From contig JAFMSR010000005.1 of NCBI GenBank assembly GCA_022818135.1, positions 31,675,254-31,739,253 of the forward strand: 64,000 bases of DNA, in the 5' to 3' direction. A program made the position numbers and the translations under genes. This DNA is from Saxidomus purpurata (lineage: Eukaryota > Mollusca > Bivalvia > Venerida > Veneridae). The notes under the pieces were generated by a model, which was not told the origin of the DNA, ran no database searches, and saw only the letters and a program-made list of their open reading frames with translations. Of the stretch, positions 13,876 to 25,255 are shown in pieces; position 1 is the first letter of the stretch, and the number at the start of each line of letters is the position of its first letter.

Positions 13876-14325
13876 ATGTTGTTGGTTCAATGCTCAATCT
13901 TATTTTATACAAGTATCTATTCTATATACAGCAATACTAGTCAACAGAATCTAATGACAACATGTATTTATTATAATGAAAGAAAAAACATACTTGCAAT
14001 CAATGCAAGGATATCAATGCAGTTCAAATATTGTACATGCTTTGTTAGCATATCTTATAAAGCAGTGACATTTTTGTTTGACCTGATCTGCAGAAATAGT
14101 CCTAAACGAGAGAACATGAATTTTATGCTTTCAAACAACAAGACCATGTGTATACACACGCCATATCAGCAATGTCTATATATGCACGAATTCTGTGAAT
14201 TATGTCCACATAATCTGTATCGCCCATGCTCGCATATGTCTGCAGTTTCTTCAAGTAATCAAGAAAAAGTGTTTGTTGAAACCACATCTTGTAACCACTC
14301 GTGTGTAAGCGTTCATATCCTTTAA
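13876..14325 (+). CDS. hypothetical cysteine-rich open frame (149 aa)
   Basis: This is the longest ATG-started open frame in the window. The product has 12 cysteines, seven of them in the C-terminal half. They include a closely spaced set around residues 90-118 (spacing C-x7-C-x6-C-x2-C-x7-C, the last followed by S-H) that superficially recalls a zinc-binding arrangement, but it matches no family I know. A hydrophobic patch lies near residues 1-18, without a convincing signal cleavage site. There is no polyadenylation signal close to the stop. The poly-C run lies about 100 bp upstream. At about one-third G+C I estimate roughly 0.1 open frames of this length by chance in the window, so it is suggestive and no more. 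Confidence 0.15.
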   Translation: MLLVQCSILFYTSIYSIYSNTSQQNLMTTCIYYNERKNILAINARISMQFKYCTCFVSISYKAVTFLFDLICRNSPKRENMNFMLSNNKTMCIHTPYQQCLYMHEFCELCPHNLYRPCSHMSAVSSSNQEKVFVETTSCNHSCVSVHIL

Positions 14326-14430
14326 ACTATTTTGCTGAGTGTAGGAATCAAGATCAAAGTTCTACCTATTATAAGTTAAAAAAGTAGGTAAAGCATCTAG
14401 CCCAATTGGCCTTTAAGTAGCAATTGTGTA

Positions 14431-14490
14431 AGCTACATTATTTAAGTTGTTATTTAAGTATATCACAAGCTACGTTATTTAAGTTGTTAT
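14431..14490. repeat. two-copy direct repeat (23 bp, period 37)
   Basis: A 23-bp segment beginning AGCTAC and ending TTTAAGTTGTTAT occurs at 14431-14453 and again at 14468-14490 with one base different. It lies just upstream of the possible exon at 14561 and would be intronic if that exon is real. Confidence 0.75.
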
Positions 14491-14560
14491 ATTAAATGTG
14501 AAAGTATGCCTGATTTGGCCCTTTTCTACTTTCTGACCTTTTTACTAATTGTTCTTGCAG

Positions 14561-14694
14561 AAAATGAAAACTCGTTATCTCCTGTAGTTTGGGATTCGCT
14601 CTCTAATTTGCGACACTTGTCTCGGCAAAAACATGGTCTCCAAGGATATGATATTTTGAAACCACCAGTAATTGATAGATCACGATTTGAATAA
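14561..14694 (+). CDS. possible terminal coding exon, unknown protein
   Basis: The sequence before 14561 has the layout of a 3' splice site: a CTGAC branch-point match near 14532-14536, then a pyrimidine-rich tract, then TTGCAG ending at 14560. Only one frame stays open after it. The first two bases complete a split codon, and 43 further codons run to TAA at 14692-14694. The peptide ends GYDILKPPVIDRSRFE and is hydrophilic, in a region where most translations are low-complexity and hydrophobic. AATAAA (14690-14695) overlaps the stop. An alternative reading starts at the ATG at 14506: the pyrimidine tract then encodes a signal-peptide-like stretch (LFYFLTFLLIVLA) and the product would be a 62-residue secreted peptide. 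I recognise no homologue and found no upstream exon. Confidence 0.25.
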
Positions 14695-17600
14695 AATAAG
14701 CTCTGTGAAACAAACAAATCATGGATATTGCGCACGATCAAAGTAATTATGGTTTCCATTGGGATAAAAATTGTTTAGTGCTTTTAGATGAATCACTTTC
14801 ACAAATGTTGCATTTTCGAGTACATAGAGTAAATGTGACACTGCTTTATACTATGGTCTAGTTGTCAGAAAATAACAAGTATTATATAATTCTAAGAAAA
14901 CGTTGAAACCATGTAACCACTATTCTTTTTGAACTTCTTTGTATTCTCTCTTTATACAGTTAAAACCAGTGAAATTGATATCATTTGAAATCACCATCAT
15001 TTCACCATATAAACTATACTTAATAGTTTGCACACGTATTCATGTAAGTAGAATTTGCTTAGACAAGTTGCCATGGCAATTACATTTGTGTTGATATGGA
15101 GACGAGGTAATGATGTATGTGCGACATTATTTTGCATCGGTATCTATCGATAAATAAATACCCCTCTTGTTGTTCGGGTGTTCTCAGCACAGTCATGAAA
15201 ATACATGTTATAATTCAAAGAGAGACAAAAGCCGAGAAACTGCTTTGCAACAACTAGGTAATACACAATTTCTCTACACACTAGTGCATTTAAAGGTAAA
15301 GAGGAGATACCAGTTTCTATACTTTTCATTAAACAGTTACAAGATGGGAATCGCTGAGTAAGCTAACGGCTATTAAATATCTATAAACTCTAATAAATAT
15401 TAAAATGATAAGATGTAATAAATTAAATGTAATGTAACAAAAATTCTTTCTTGTGGTTGATACACCGAAAAATTAGATTGATGGTTACACTGTCGTACCA
15501 GACTGTTGGAGCGTCTGATTGTAATCAGCTACTGTCAGACAACATTTTTTCTCTAAATATAATTAAATACATTTTAATTGCATTGATAACTATATTCAAA
15601 GTCATGCTGCAAATAAAGTTGAGGATGTACGTAGTTTAAAAACCAGTCAATCAGTTATGTAAGTACGAGTTACGATCAAAATATTTTCCTTGTGCGTGTT
15701 TTCGATGTGGTGAATACCTTCAGACATGAAAGCAGCCTGTGAAATGTTTGATTTTGTATATTCAAAGTTAAGTTTGGTTTTGTGATGTCCATGATTAATA
15801 AGCCTTTACCGTCTCAGATGTTGTAGCTTTTATACAGTATTCTCCTAAAAGTTGTTCTTTTTTTATATACATATATATATAGAGACAAGTTTTTGTTAAG
15901 GTGCAGGCATGTATTTTGGATTCACTTTGAACTCGTTTCATAGAACAATGGTGACTTGAGCGTTTGGAGCCCCATATTTATAGTTAACTATTGCATTGTT
16001 ACTGCACAAAAATGTACTCTGAAGGCAATTTGTTTATGCTATATACCGCATTTGACAGGTTCTTGCAAGGAAACGTACTTTTATATATATCTGACGATAC
16101 GATGTTCAGCGATTCACTTGGAAAACTGACTTAACCTCTACACCTGTTTAACAATAATTTGTATGTTCACGTATCTTTATTATAAAGACTGTAAAATGTT
16201 AGCTCTATCTCTACGTATATGATTCAGCACAGAGACTTCGATATCCATCTGTAATCCAACACCCACCGTTATATCCTTTACATGCTTTTATTATCATTTC
16301 TTTACTATGGAGTTATTGAATAGCATCAATGTCACCTTGTATAATATAATTTGCATTTTATGAAAAGTAGAAAAAATGAGTGACATTTCAACAGATATAG
16401 TATTCATATATTATCTATATAATATTTTTTTATTGTTACCTATGTAACCACGCGCGTGTGAAATAGTGATGTCTCTCACGTATCCCGTTAGAAGATTTGC
16501 ATCTGAAAGGGTAACATAGAAACAGGTCAAATTCTTGACATTGTATAGTGACCCAAGAATCATGTTCCTTCACGTCCGTCGCGACATGTTATATAGCTAG
16601 AATGTTGGTTATCGATTTTTTTCATATTAGAAAAGGCATTTTAAATTTATGTTTAGGTGTTATATGTAAGTCTTACATGCGGGTATCAATATATTAAGAA
16701 ATAGGTGGATTAATAAATAAAGCAGTGGCTTTAAAAATAATTTGTATTCATACGGCTTTTATTTTTGTATTTCTTCCTTTCAGTTTTTTTTTTTTTTTTG
16801 GAAACGAAGCAGAGGCTGTGTAACAAAAAAATGCATAATTCTTTTATAATTTCATGTCTGGCGAATATGCTTTGCTTGTTTTTGCACTTACAGTAGGAAC
16901 TATTGAGTCATAGTGGTCAAGAACATTTTTTTCTTTTTAATCATTGACATAATTATAAAAGGATTTGCGTAAAGTTTGTAAGATTTGCTTATCACAACCA
17001 CCAACAAAAATATAATATTCTAGTTTATCCATTAAGTTTTGACTGCCTTTTGTACAATCTAAAGGACAGGGATTATGAATTTCGTAACACTGACCTTTTA
17101 GTTCGAGATGGTTTTCTGACCAAAGCAGTAAGCCTGCCTACTGTAAACCCAATAAATGTACTTGTTAACACCCTAAATAACGGCCTGATAGCCCCGAATA
17201 CTTTTTGAATGATATATAGCCATTACAAAGCTGTTTTATTCTTCTTGTTGGGCATATGACATATCATAGATACCTCTATATAGATGGTAATCCACTATGT
17301 CTGATTTTTTAAATTTTCATTCTTTGTATTTTGGACAGACCGTCTTAGTTTTGAATAACCGACCGACTTTATTCAATGGAGCTTTGCAAGATTAAACGCC
17401 TAGATACGCTTTTAATTTTAGTTTTTCGTATAACGGTTTAAACAAGTCATCTCAAAATCTCGTATATCTATTATACTAGAGAAGCCACGATACATTAATG
17501 TTTAAACCCGTTTACTTCGAATAAATATTTATGTAAATTAAATTCTTATTTACTCAAATGTTAAAGGGTTTGTTTGTTACATAACAGCGGGCATGTGAAG

Positions 17601-18181
17601 ACAGATCAGAAACTATCCCATTATCTCAGTATGGGTATATTCAGAACTTAACAGAAGTATGTAAAAAAGCTCAAATAGAAATATAACGAGTATAAAAATG
17701 ATATAAAAACGTCATTTTGCGAACATTTTGTTATAAAAGAATAACTAAAGAATAAGGTTTGAAAGAGGAGGAAACATTCTGAATATTTAAAAAAGATAAT
17801 TTGCAACTGAGGTAACAAAGTATGACGAAACTAATCTTCAATTACACTAAAGAATAGACAAATATGAAATGCAGAACCGTACTATTGTTTTATGATCTTG
17901 AATGTAAGTTTCTGATTTTTTGCATATTTGGATCACATTATTTAATCAGCCGAGACACATACAGTGCCTTTCGACAAAACAGCATAAAGAAGAATTACAA
18001 ATCCTCTTGTGTGACTACATCGGTTTTCTTCTTCCTTTAGGAGTTTATAATCCAGAACATTGTAAATATTCAGAACAGTCTATAAAAGAAGTGATTCTGA
18101 CAGGTGTATATCACGACTCTTATTGGAATTGTTCCCTTTTCACGAGGGGAGATTTCCCACTTTACTGTTTAAGATGCTGCA
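14695..18181. other. gene-free stretch
   Basis: No gene is supported. There are short T and TA runs (a TA-rich patch near 15864-15881 and a T run near 16787-16799). An 88-codon frame at 17920-18186 precedes the possible retroelement tail, but I do not recognise it. Confidence 0.45.
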
Positions 18182-18266
18182 TTTAGTGTCTCAATCATAC
18201 CACTGCACCATCCTCCTTCAGTACTGCATGAAAGCAAATAAACTTATTTTCTGTTCTGTTCTGTTC
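18182..18266 (+). mobile_element. possible 3' tail of a non-LTR element or SINE
   Basis: AATAAA (18237-18242) is followed after a few bases by three and a half TTCTG units (18249-18266). A polyadenylation-like hexamer leading into a short 3' microsatellite is the usual end of many non-LTR retrotransposons and their SINEs. Pentamer tails of this kind are familiar to me from mollusc elements, but that is memory. No reverse-transcriptase motif is visible upstream, so at most this is a strongly 5'-truncated copy. Confidence 0.35.
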
Positions 18267-21200
18267 ATGAAAGGTCACTAGGAATATAAAAAAGTAATCA
18301 GATAAATGAAATAATAAATTGTTAATAACCTTTTTTGTAATGACTAAACCGTATCAGATTAAGGTGCACTGAAGTTTGATTATTGTTAGCTAGAAAAGTC
18401 TGCAGTTACAATGAATTGTTGTTAATGCCAGTGATTGAACTGGCACCTAGATTTATATAAGTAGTACTAAATCTACCCTCATAACTGCACTGAAGCACAA
18501 ATTTAATTCAAACTGCAAACGTTAGATTGACAACAAGTAGTGTCAAGACTGAAACAATACACGAAATCCTCAAATAAATCAAAAAACATAGCAGTGACAT
18601 CTAGCAAATAGAAAAAGCAAGGTGTTAGAATCAATTGTTAAGCGAGGTTTAATGTTGAAATTTAGACCGGGATGACTAAATCAATCCCTAAAGAAACAAA
18701 CCTCTTTGAAATAAGAACTCAACAATAGGACTGTGTATCTGATATGCGGCAGATACAGATCAACTTCGTCTATTTATTTACTTAGGTTAGTCAAGTGTCA
18801 ACTACAAATTAGTGATCAGACGTTACCACCGTGGTGGTATCCTTGTTTGACACGAACACTGAATCGTAGGGTGTGGAATATTCTCCTTTAGTCGTTTGTA
18901 ATAGAAACTACGTACCTGGTATTTGCGTACCTTTTTTAGAATATTGATAAACATGTGAATTGTTTGTGTTTCAGTTTTTGCCAAATGTGTGTGGTGTTCT
19001 TAATAAACCGAACATTCAACGATGGGCTTTTCTGCTCTGAAACAATGACGTTCACCTTCTTCGTTGTTAAGTCACCTACTAAATACGAATAACAGCACAT
19101 CTTCTTCGTCTGAAACACAAATATTCAATGAAGAGAAATTGTTAATTAATTTGGGTTTAAAACAACTGAATACAACTTCGAATATATTGTAAGTAAAATA
19201 GATAGAACATGAAGGACTCTGGGTCGCTACTTCCTGCCCTGTTTTAAACAGATGACCATCACATACGAGTAAGGCTGGCATATAAGTAAAATACCAGTAG
19301 ACTGAAACGTTCTTCCTTATTCAGTGTTTCGTTGTATTAACTTGAAGAAATTATTAGATTATATCATATTCAATTAACCTGTAATATGATAAAAGGTTTG
19401 TAGATGCATCACTTTTTATTGTTTGATTGGTATGTATCCCCCATATACTGCTGATGAGATCTATGTTGTAGAAGCATACTGGTTAATGGCAAACATGCAA
19501 AAATGATAGTGTAACATGAAACATTGTAAATGTTTGCATGTGTATTGGTATTATTTCTGCTGATATTGGCAAGTTTGTTCACCATTTCATGCTTCGGAAA
19601 CGTTAATGCAAGGCCAATAGCTTGTCATGTGCATCCAGGTCAATGATTATCTTTGGAGTGAAGTCATGCTTTTGATATGCCAATACCGTTAGAAATATCA
19701 TGTTTTCCTATTTCAATATAAGCTTACACCTGGGAATGTTAATCACCAAAATCAGATTATTTTGAACGATATGGTTATTTCATTAGTATAAATTTCAGCC
19801 ACATTCATTTTATCTCTAGTGAGATCTTCTGACATTTCACCTAGCTTAGGGTACTGGATTTGTTCCCATGTTTGTGTATTAGGAAACTTGTGTGTGACTT
19901 ATGTATTTAAATCAATTATACATTTGCAATGTCAATGATAACACGGAAAATGTACTGTTTCAGTTACATGTGGCATTTTCGAGAGAGAAAAATGTTTAGT
20001 GTTGTTTCTCAACACTGGGTGATTTAATGTAGAATCATTTTGGCTTATGTCGCGTTGGAGCAACGCCTATCAGGTGCACTTACTTCGAAACCCTAATCTT
20101 AGTCTTCAAAAAAAGCGCACCATTTAGCAACCATGAATCACATAGAGAAACAGATAAAGAGCTTTGGGTAGCAATAATTACATGGAAGTGGAGTTTCCTT
20201 TGGTTTCTGCTTGAACTTATGAACAAGAATTAATTTTGTTATGCCTAACGATAAAGTATTACAAAATCTTGTGTTGAATTGCTTTAAAGACATTGGAATT
20301 GAGAGCTATGTTGAGGCAATGAATTTCTTTTGAATAATCAATATGTACAGAGGGGAATGTGAAAAGAGAAATTGATAATGTTGTCCATCCGATATCTCTA
20401 AGAGGTATTGTGTTGTTCTTGTATTGCTCTGAGATTTCCGGTTACGGTCTGACATTGCTTCTTGACTGAACGGTAGAGCTCAAGATTAAAAAGAGTCAAG
20501 GTAGTAACTGAGACTGAAAACCAGCTTCATGACCTTGAGAAATCTGTAACAAAAACAGGGAAATATTTTTTTGCTGTAAGAACAGTAACCCCAGTATCGT
20601 AATAATATACCACTGTAGCCATGCCGTAAAGGTTATAAAAGAAACCTATTGTTTCTCTCTGATTAATGCTAGCGTTCATAAATCACATTTTGATAAAGAC
20701 GATTTTCGTGATAACTACTACCAATCAATTGCACACCAACAAATGTTATGTCTGCGTCATCGAACGTTTTCACGGTTCTTTGGATTGATAACAAAATCAT
20801 ATTTGTCATAGATGCCATCCTTATGTTTTTATTGTGCAATATTTACCTTGCAGACTTTCTAAAATGGGCTTGCCCACGTTTCAGTTTGGACAGTAATATT
20901 AGTTTTTCAAAGGGACACTCGGTGAAAACTAATTGACTGAATAGTGAACAGTGCAGAATCGCTTAATGTCAGCAGGGTATGGATTTAATTGTTTCCGTCA
21001 TCGTTCCAAAGCGTCTGTGTCCGATATCACACACTGAATGATTTAGATATGATATGGAAATTGTAAGGGAACATGGTATTTACGCTTCTAAAAGTTGAAT
21101 TTATAGATTTACAACGATATAAAGACATGTATGCTATCTTGGTCTGCTTTTCTTTTGTTTTTAAAACATTCTATATAAAAATCTAAACATAAGACGCATA

Positions 21201-21965
21201 TATTTCGTTAGCTATTTATACTCAGTAAAATGAGCGGTCACCAAAAGCAAAGCATATTGAAAATAAAAAAAACAGCAGTTAGACGTGCTGGAATGTAACT
21301 TAATATAAATTAGATATACTTTTAAATAATAACAAGAAAAGTCTTGATAAATGTAATGCGATATTATTTACGCAAAACGTCAAATAATTCTACAATCAAT
21401 TTAAATGTTATCTCGTATGAATACATAGGGTTATCACTATGTGATGAAACAGCAAAACGACATATAAAAGATGTCTGACACGAACCGGCTTGTATGTGAG
21501 CAGGTAACGGCAAGCAAAGATGAATGTTTACCTATATCACTTGATTTGTCATGATAAGGTTACATTTTATGAGAAGTTTTTACATTACGGTGATGAAATT
21601 TGGTTCGTTTGTGTAAATAAATACCTAGATAAAGAAAATTAGCATAATATTATAACTCAGCAACTGTTTTTGAAATAGACTGTATTTGCTAAAAATATCT
21701 AGAAATTAAATAATATTGCGAAACAATTCCGAATTCAAAATAACTAACTTAAGCATAAAGATTAGTTCAAACAAATTTCAAGGATATTGCATGCAAAATT
21801 CTGGACAAACGGATACTCTCTAACAACAGAAACATTGTCCCCGATCAATAATTTATTGAAGATGATGCAGTATTTTAAGCAGTTAACGGATAAAATTGAT
21901 TGATATCTCTAATCTTTACGGTAAAAGAACTAATTATTTGAACCGGTTTCCGAATGGTCCGAGGC
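18267..21965. other. gene-free stretch
   Basis: No gene is supported. The only structure I see is a short palindrome at 18824-18839 (7-bp arms TACCACC and GGTGGTA around GT). Open frames are short and featureless. Confidence 0.45.
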
Positions 21966-22312
21966 TTAAAGCTGCTCGCTTTCAGTTTTCGTTGCAGTTT
22001 TTTTTTCTTCTAAATATTGACAAACTTGTACATAAATATAAAACTAAATGTTAGAAAAATCTAGTTAGGAATTTGCAGAAATCGATTAAAAATGTCGGTT
22101 ACACGGCACCGCTACACTATGTTTATATTGAAATTTCAAAAGCGTTTGCAACGCTTTTGAACTAGGTAGCGTATTATAAGAAATATAGAGATATACGTGA
22201 CAGGAATTTATACTGAAGCCTTTTTATATGACTATATGTTCTAAAATACGTTATTTACCTACAGTTTCAAGAACTTTATTTTTCACCAAAATCTGAGAGC
22301 GAGCAGCTTTAA
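21966..22312. mobile_element. MITE with about 15-bp terminal inverted repeats
   Basis: The left end TTAAAGCTGCTCGCT (21966-21980) is the exact reverse complement of the right end AGCGAGCAGCTTTAA (22298-22312). Similarity continues inward (TTTCAGTTTT on the left against the complement of AAAATCTGA on the right). The 347-bp element has no open frame of note, so it is non-autonomous. Because the ends begin with TTAA, I cannot tell whether TTAA or TA is the target duplication, so the superfamily is uncertain. A perfect hairpin lies close to the centre. A short CGCTAC/GTAGCG pair flanks that hairpin, so the element is partly fold-back. Confidence 0.7.
22135..22161. repeat. perfect 12-bp hairpin at the MITE centre
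   Basis: TTCAAAAGCGTT and AACGCTTTTGAA are exact reverse complements separated by TGC. The hairpin lies almost at the midpoint of the surrounding inverted-repeat element, which suggests that the element arose by, or has kept, a fold-back structure. Confidence 0.9.
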
Positions 22313-25104
22313 ACAAATGAAACTTGTCACTCAGAACAATTCCTGTATGATAACTGATTGACGAACAAAGTGCAGTAGCGCATTTCTAAAATATTTGATA
22401 AACTGTTTTTGTAGATCGTAAAGGCTTTTATTAGGTAACAAAAAACAAAACGTTTTAGTCAGATTAAACCACTTTTACAGGGAGGTATTTTGAGCAGTTA
22501 TTGCTGATCGTATGTTGAATAAATGTTTCATCGCCATTTGAGTATTGTTTTGTACTTATATTGGATATTCTTTAAATGTCAGTTAGCAATATAAATATCT
22601 GAAAAGAACCTTGTACTGTTAGAAGTATTATAGATCTACTTCATTCATCCACATTCGTTCTATTAAGCTATTAAGAAAAGACTGTAATTAAAGTACGCCA
22701 TTCATTTCATGAAGGGAGTTATAATGACAACTTGATATTTAATTAAATACCATTTTCTGGGCGAAAATGAGAAAACAAAAGTAAAATATACGTAATCAGC
22801 TGCATAAAGATTTCATTAAAGTTATTTTCAAAGACATCTCCGGAGAAAAGAGTACTGTGTTTGCAGACGAAATTTACGTGGGCAGCGCAGACGTAAATAT
22901 GTCATTGCTTTTCAAGAACAATAGGACTTGTTTCGTCTGGAATTGAATTTTGTTTTATTTTGCTGCATTGATCCACTGTATCAGATCAATAATTATCATC
23001 ACAGTTTATTTTACTGTTTGGCGTCTAGACGCGATATCGTGTTGTTTATGACATCGCTGGACAGAAGATAGAAAACAATGTAACAGTGACTTTACTTACA
23101 GGAAGGATTAATTATAAACAAACAGTATAAGAACAAGATAGTTTATATCGTTTGTGAATTTGGACGCATTGCCCTAAAACTTTCATGTGCTGCTTGGGTG
23201 ATGATTGACCGAGAAAATGACGTCATATATTGAACACTACTGACACACTTTACGTCACCGTTTTCAGTGATATCCGTGTGATTATGTTGCCGGGTACTTT
23301 AATATTGAGAAAGTCAGTCATTGTACATTTGCTCAAGTCATAGGGTACTGGTGTTTGTAAGTATTTTCAAAAGTACCACGTGTAGCAGATTATTTTGTAG
23401 ATATAATAGAAGAAGTCCACATAGTTTGACAAGCAAAGATACGCTGTTTGTGTATACGACCTTATTAAAAGTCGAATACGACGAAAATTACCAGATTTGT
23501 AGTAACTATCTTGTATTTTGACAAGCCTTTTGAGTTTCATTTTGGCGCTGCTTTGACCGGATTTGAATCCCCAAGTGCAGCAGCTGATGCATTATGGTGT
23601 ATTGAGGAACAGACACATAATTCTTACCTGTCTGCACATGAATACCGATGTTATTGCATCCTTTAGATCATATAAGATTAAGGTGGCTTAAACAAGCGAA
23701 ATCAAAATACTTTTCGCTACAACATCGCCCTAAAGCTCTTGATATCTCACATTTAACGCCTTTATCAAGGATACGTGTATCATTACTTATTGAAAAAATC
23801 CCTACTAGAGTATTTTCCCACTCACTTCTATTGTCTTCGAAGTAATTTCAAACGTGCAATGCCAGCAAAGAAAGTTAAATTATTAAATGCCACTGTAATA
23901 CATCTCCCAACAGTCTAATAATGCACTGAAATACAGATGTGTTATTACTTTTATTGCAATATGAACGCTTTTCTGGCATTTACGTTATAGTCATTTTATT
24001 TTCTCCGTTATTGTTGAAGATTAAAATAAAGTGTTTGGAACTTTGAAACGCATGTCTTATTATTGTATTGGTGACATTTAGATTTAAACCAGAAACCTAT
24101 TATTCTCATCAGTTAATGGTAGCATACGGACTTTGAGCTGTAGTGCAAGGTATTGTTTTAAAAAAAAGATCAAAGACGCCGCTTGAAAATGACGTATAAA
24201 AATGAACAGTCTCGAATTGGTTTGACTTTTACCGACTTTGGCATAGGTTTAAGTGGAAGTCCTGTAATATTTAAATAATTTCCTAGGCGTACGTGTAAAT
24301 AAGGTAATACATACGGGAGACGATGAGAATATTGTTATTATTGCAGAAATAAATGACCGTGAGACAATGGTTCCTATTGTCGCCCACATAACTGAACTTT
24401 CAATAGCATGAAATACTTTAGATAAAGATTTATCAAGCGAGTGTGCGAAAATAACCACTGTTACAAAGGTACTAATAATCTTTGCTGTTATTTGTCTGAG
24501 TAAGAAAGGGATAAATAGCTTGAACATGATATTTCATTATACCCCAACAGGTTAATGGAGCAAGCGTTGTATTAAAGTTATCCGTTTGAACAATTTTCTG
24601 TACTTACATTACAGACTTCGTTTGTTTCAAATTTCAGCTTTTCAAATAAGTTCATACAAAGTGTTTGTGAACAGTATCTGCTATCACCTTGTATTAACTA
24701 AAGAGTCAAAGGTCTACGAAAGAATTTGGGTCAGCCGTTATATCACTTGTTACGGGAAATAACATTCTTTACTTAAATAAAAGTCTTCAGTTATACGACT
24801 CCTTCTGACGACCTATTTGCATCTATATTACATAAGTATTTGATTACCGTAGAAATGTCTTTTCACGTAAGGTAGCAGGGTCGGTTAACTTCGTTGATGG
24901 TGGTCTTACAGCTGCACCATTGCACATTTCAGTAGGCAAGAATGCATTTAACCTGTAGACCCCTGCTAATTATTGCACCATTGTGCCATAGCGGTGATAT
25001 AAGCTTTAATGTGTCCTTACAGCCATCTTGGTAATAGCATCGATGTCGCAGAATTACGGACTGTTCATTCCAGACTTGCAACAGTATTGCCGTTTATCGA
25101 AGCA
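22313..25104. other. gene-free stretch
   Basis: No gene is supported. A hydrophobic 92-codon minus-strand frame at 24249-24527 has a length expected by chance and was not called. Confidence 0.45.
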
Positions 25105-25255
25105 GCTTTCACCCTGATGACGTCACGTGACCCTGCCTTTGCGACGAGGGCAGATTCTGCTGAGCCTGTACATCCGAGTACATCCGTACAGTTCACTCAG
25201 TATGTTTTTCACTCGGCAACCCTTTGAAAATGAATAGCAAGATTAACATTAGAAG
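25105..25255 (+). mobile_element. dispersed repeat copy, family shared with 45.3 kb
   Basis: CTGCCTTTGCGAC (25133-25145) and ACATCCG (25170-25176) recur at 45363-45375 and 45402-45408 in the same order, with nearly the same spacing (37 against 39 bp). Further similarity lies around them (AGCCTG before the second block). I recall an abundant short element in clam genomes with this core. The higher G+C and open frame here (25009-25227) are explained by the repeat and should not be read as an exon. The borders are approximate. Confidence 0.6.
25118..25129. promoter_or_regulatory. CRE palindrome overlapping an E-box
   Basis: TGACGTCA (25118-25125), the CREB/ATF consensus, overlaps CACGTG (25124-25129), the bHLH E-box. 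Both are exact matches. They lie in the left part of the repeat copy at 25.1 kb. No gene start is visible nearby, so any regulatory role is speculative. Confidence 0.2.

Noticed and set aside
24249..24527. Hydrophobic 92-codon minus-strand frame, considered as a receptor exon
   Set aside because: Hydrophobic translations are common from A+T-rich DNA; no receptor motif or splice sites, and the length is not exceptional.
25009..25227. 72-codon frame with relatively high G+C that reads like an exon after a TTACAG acceptor
   Set aside because: Much of it coincides with the dispersed repeat whose core recurs at 45.3 kb, which explains the composition better than a gene.
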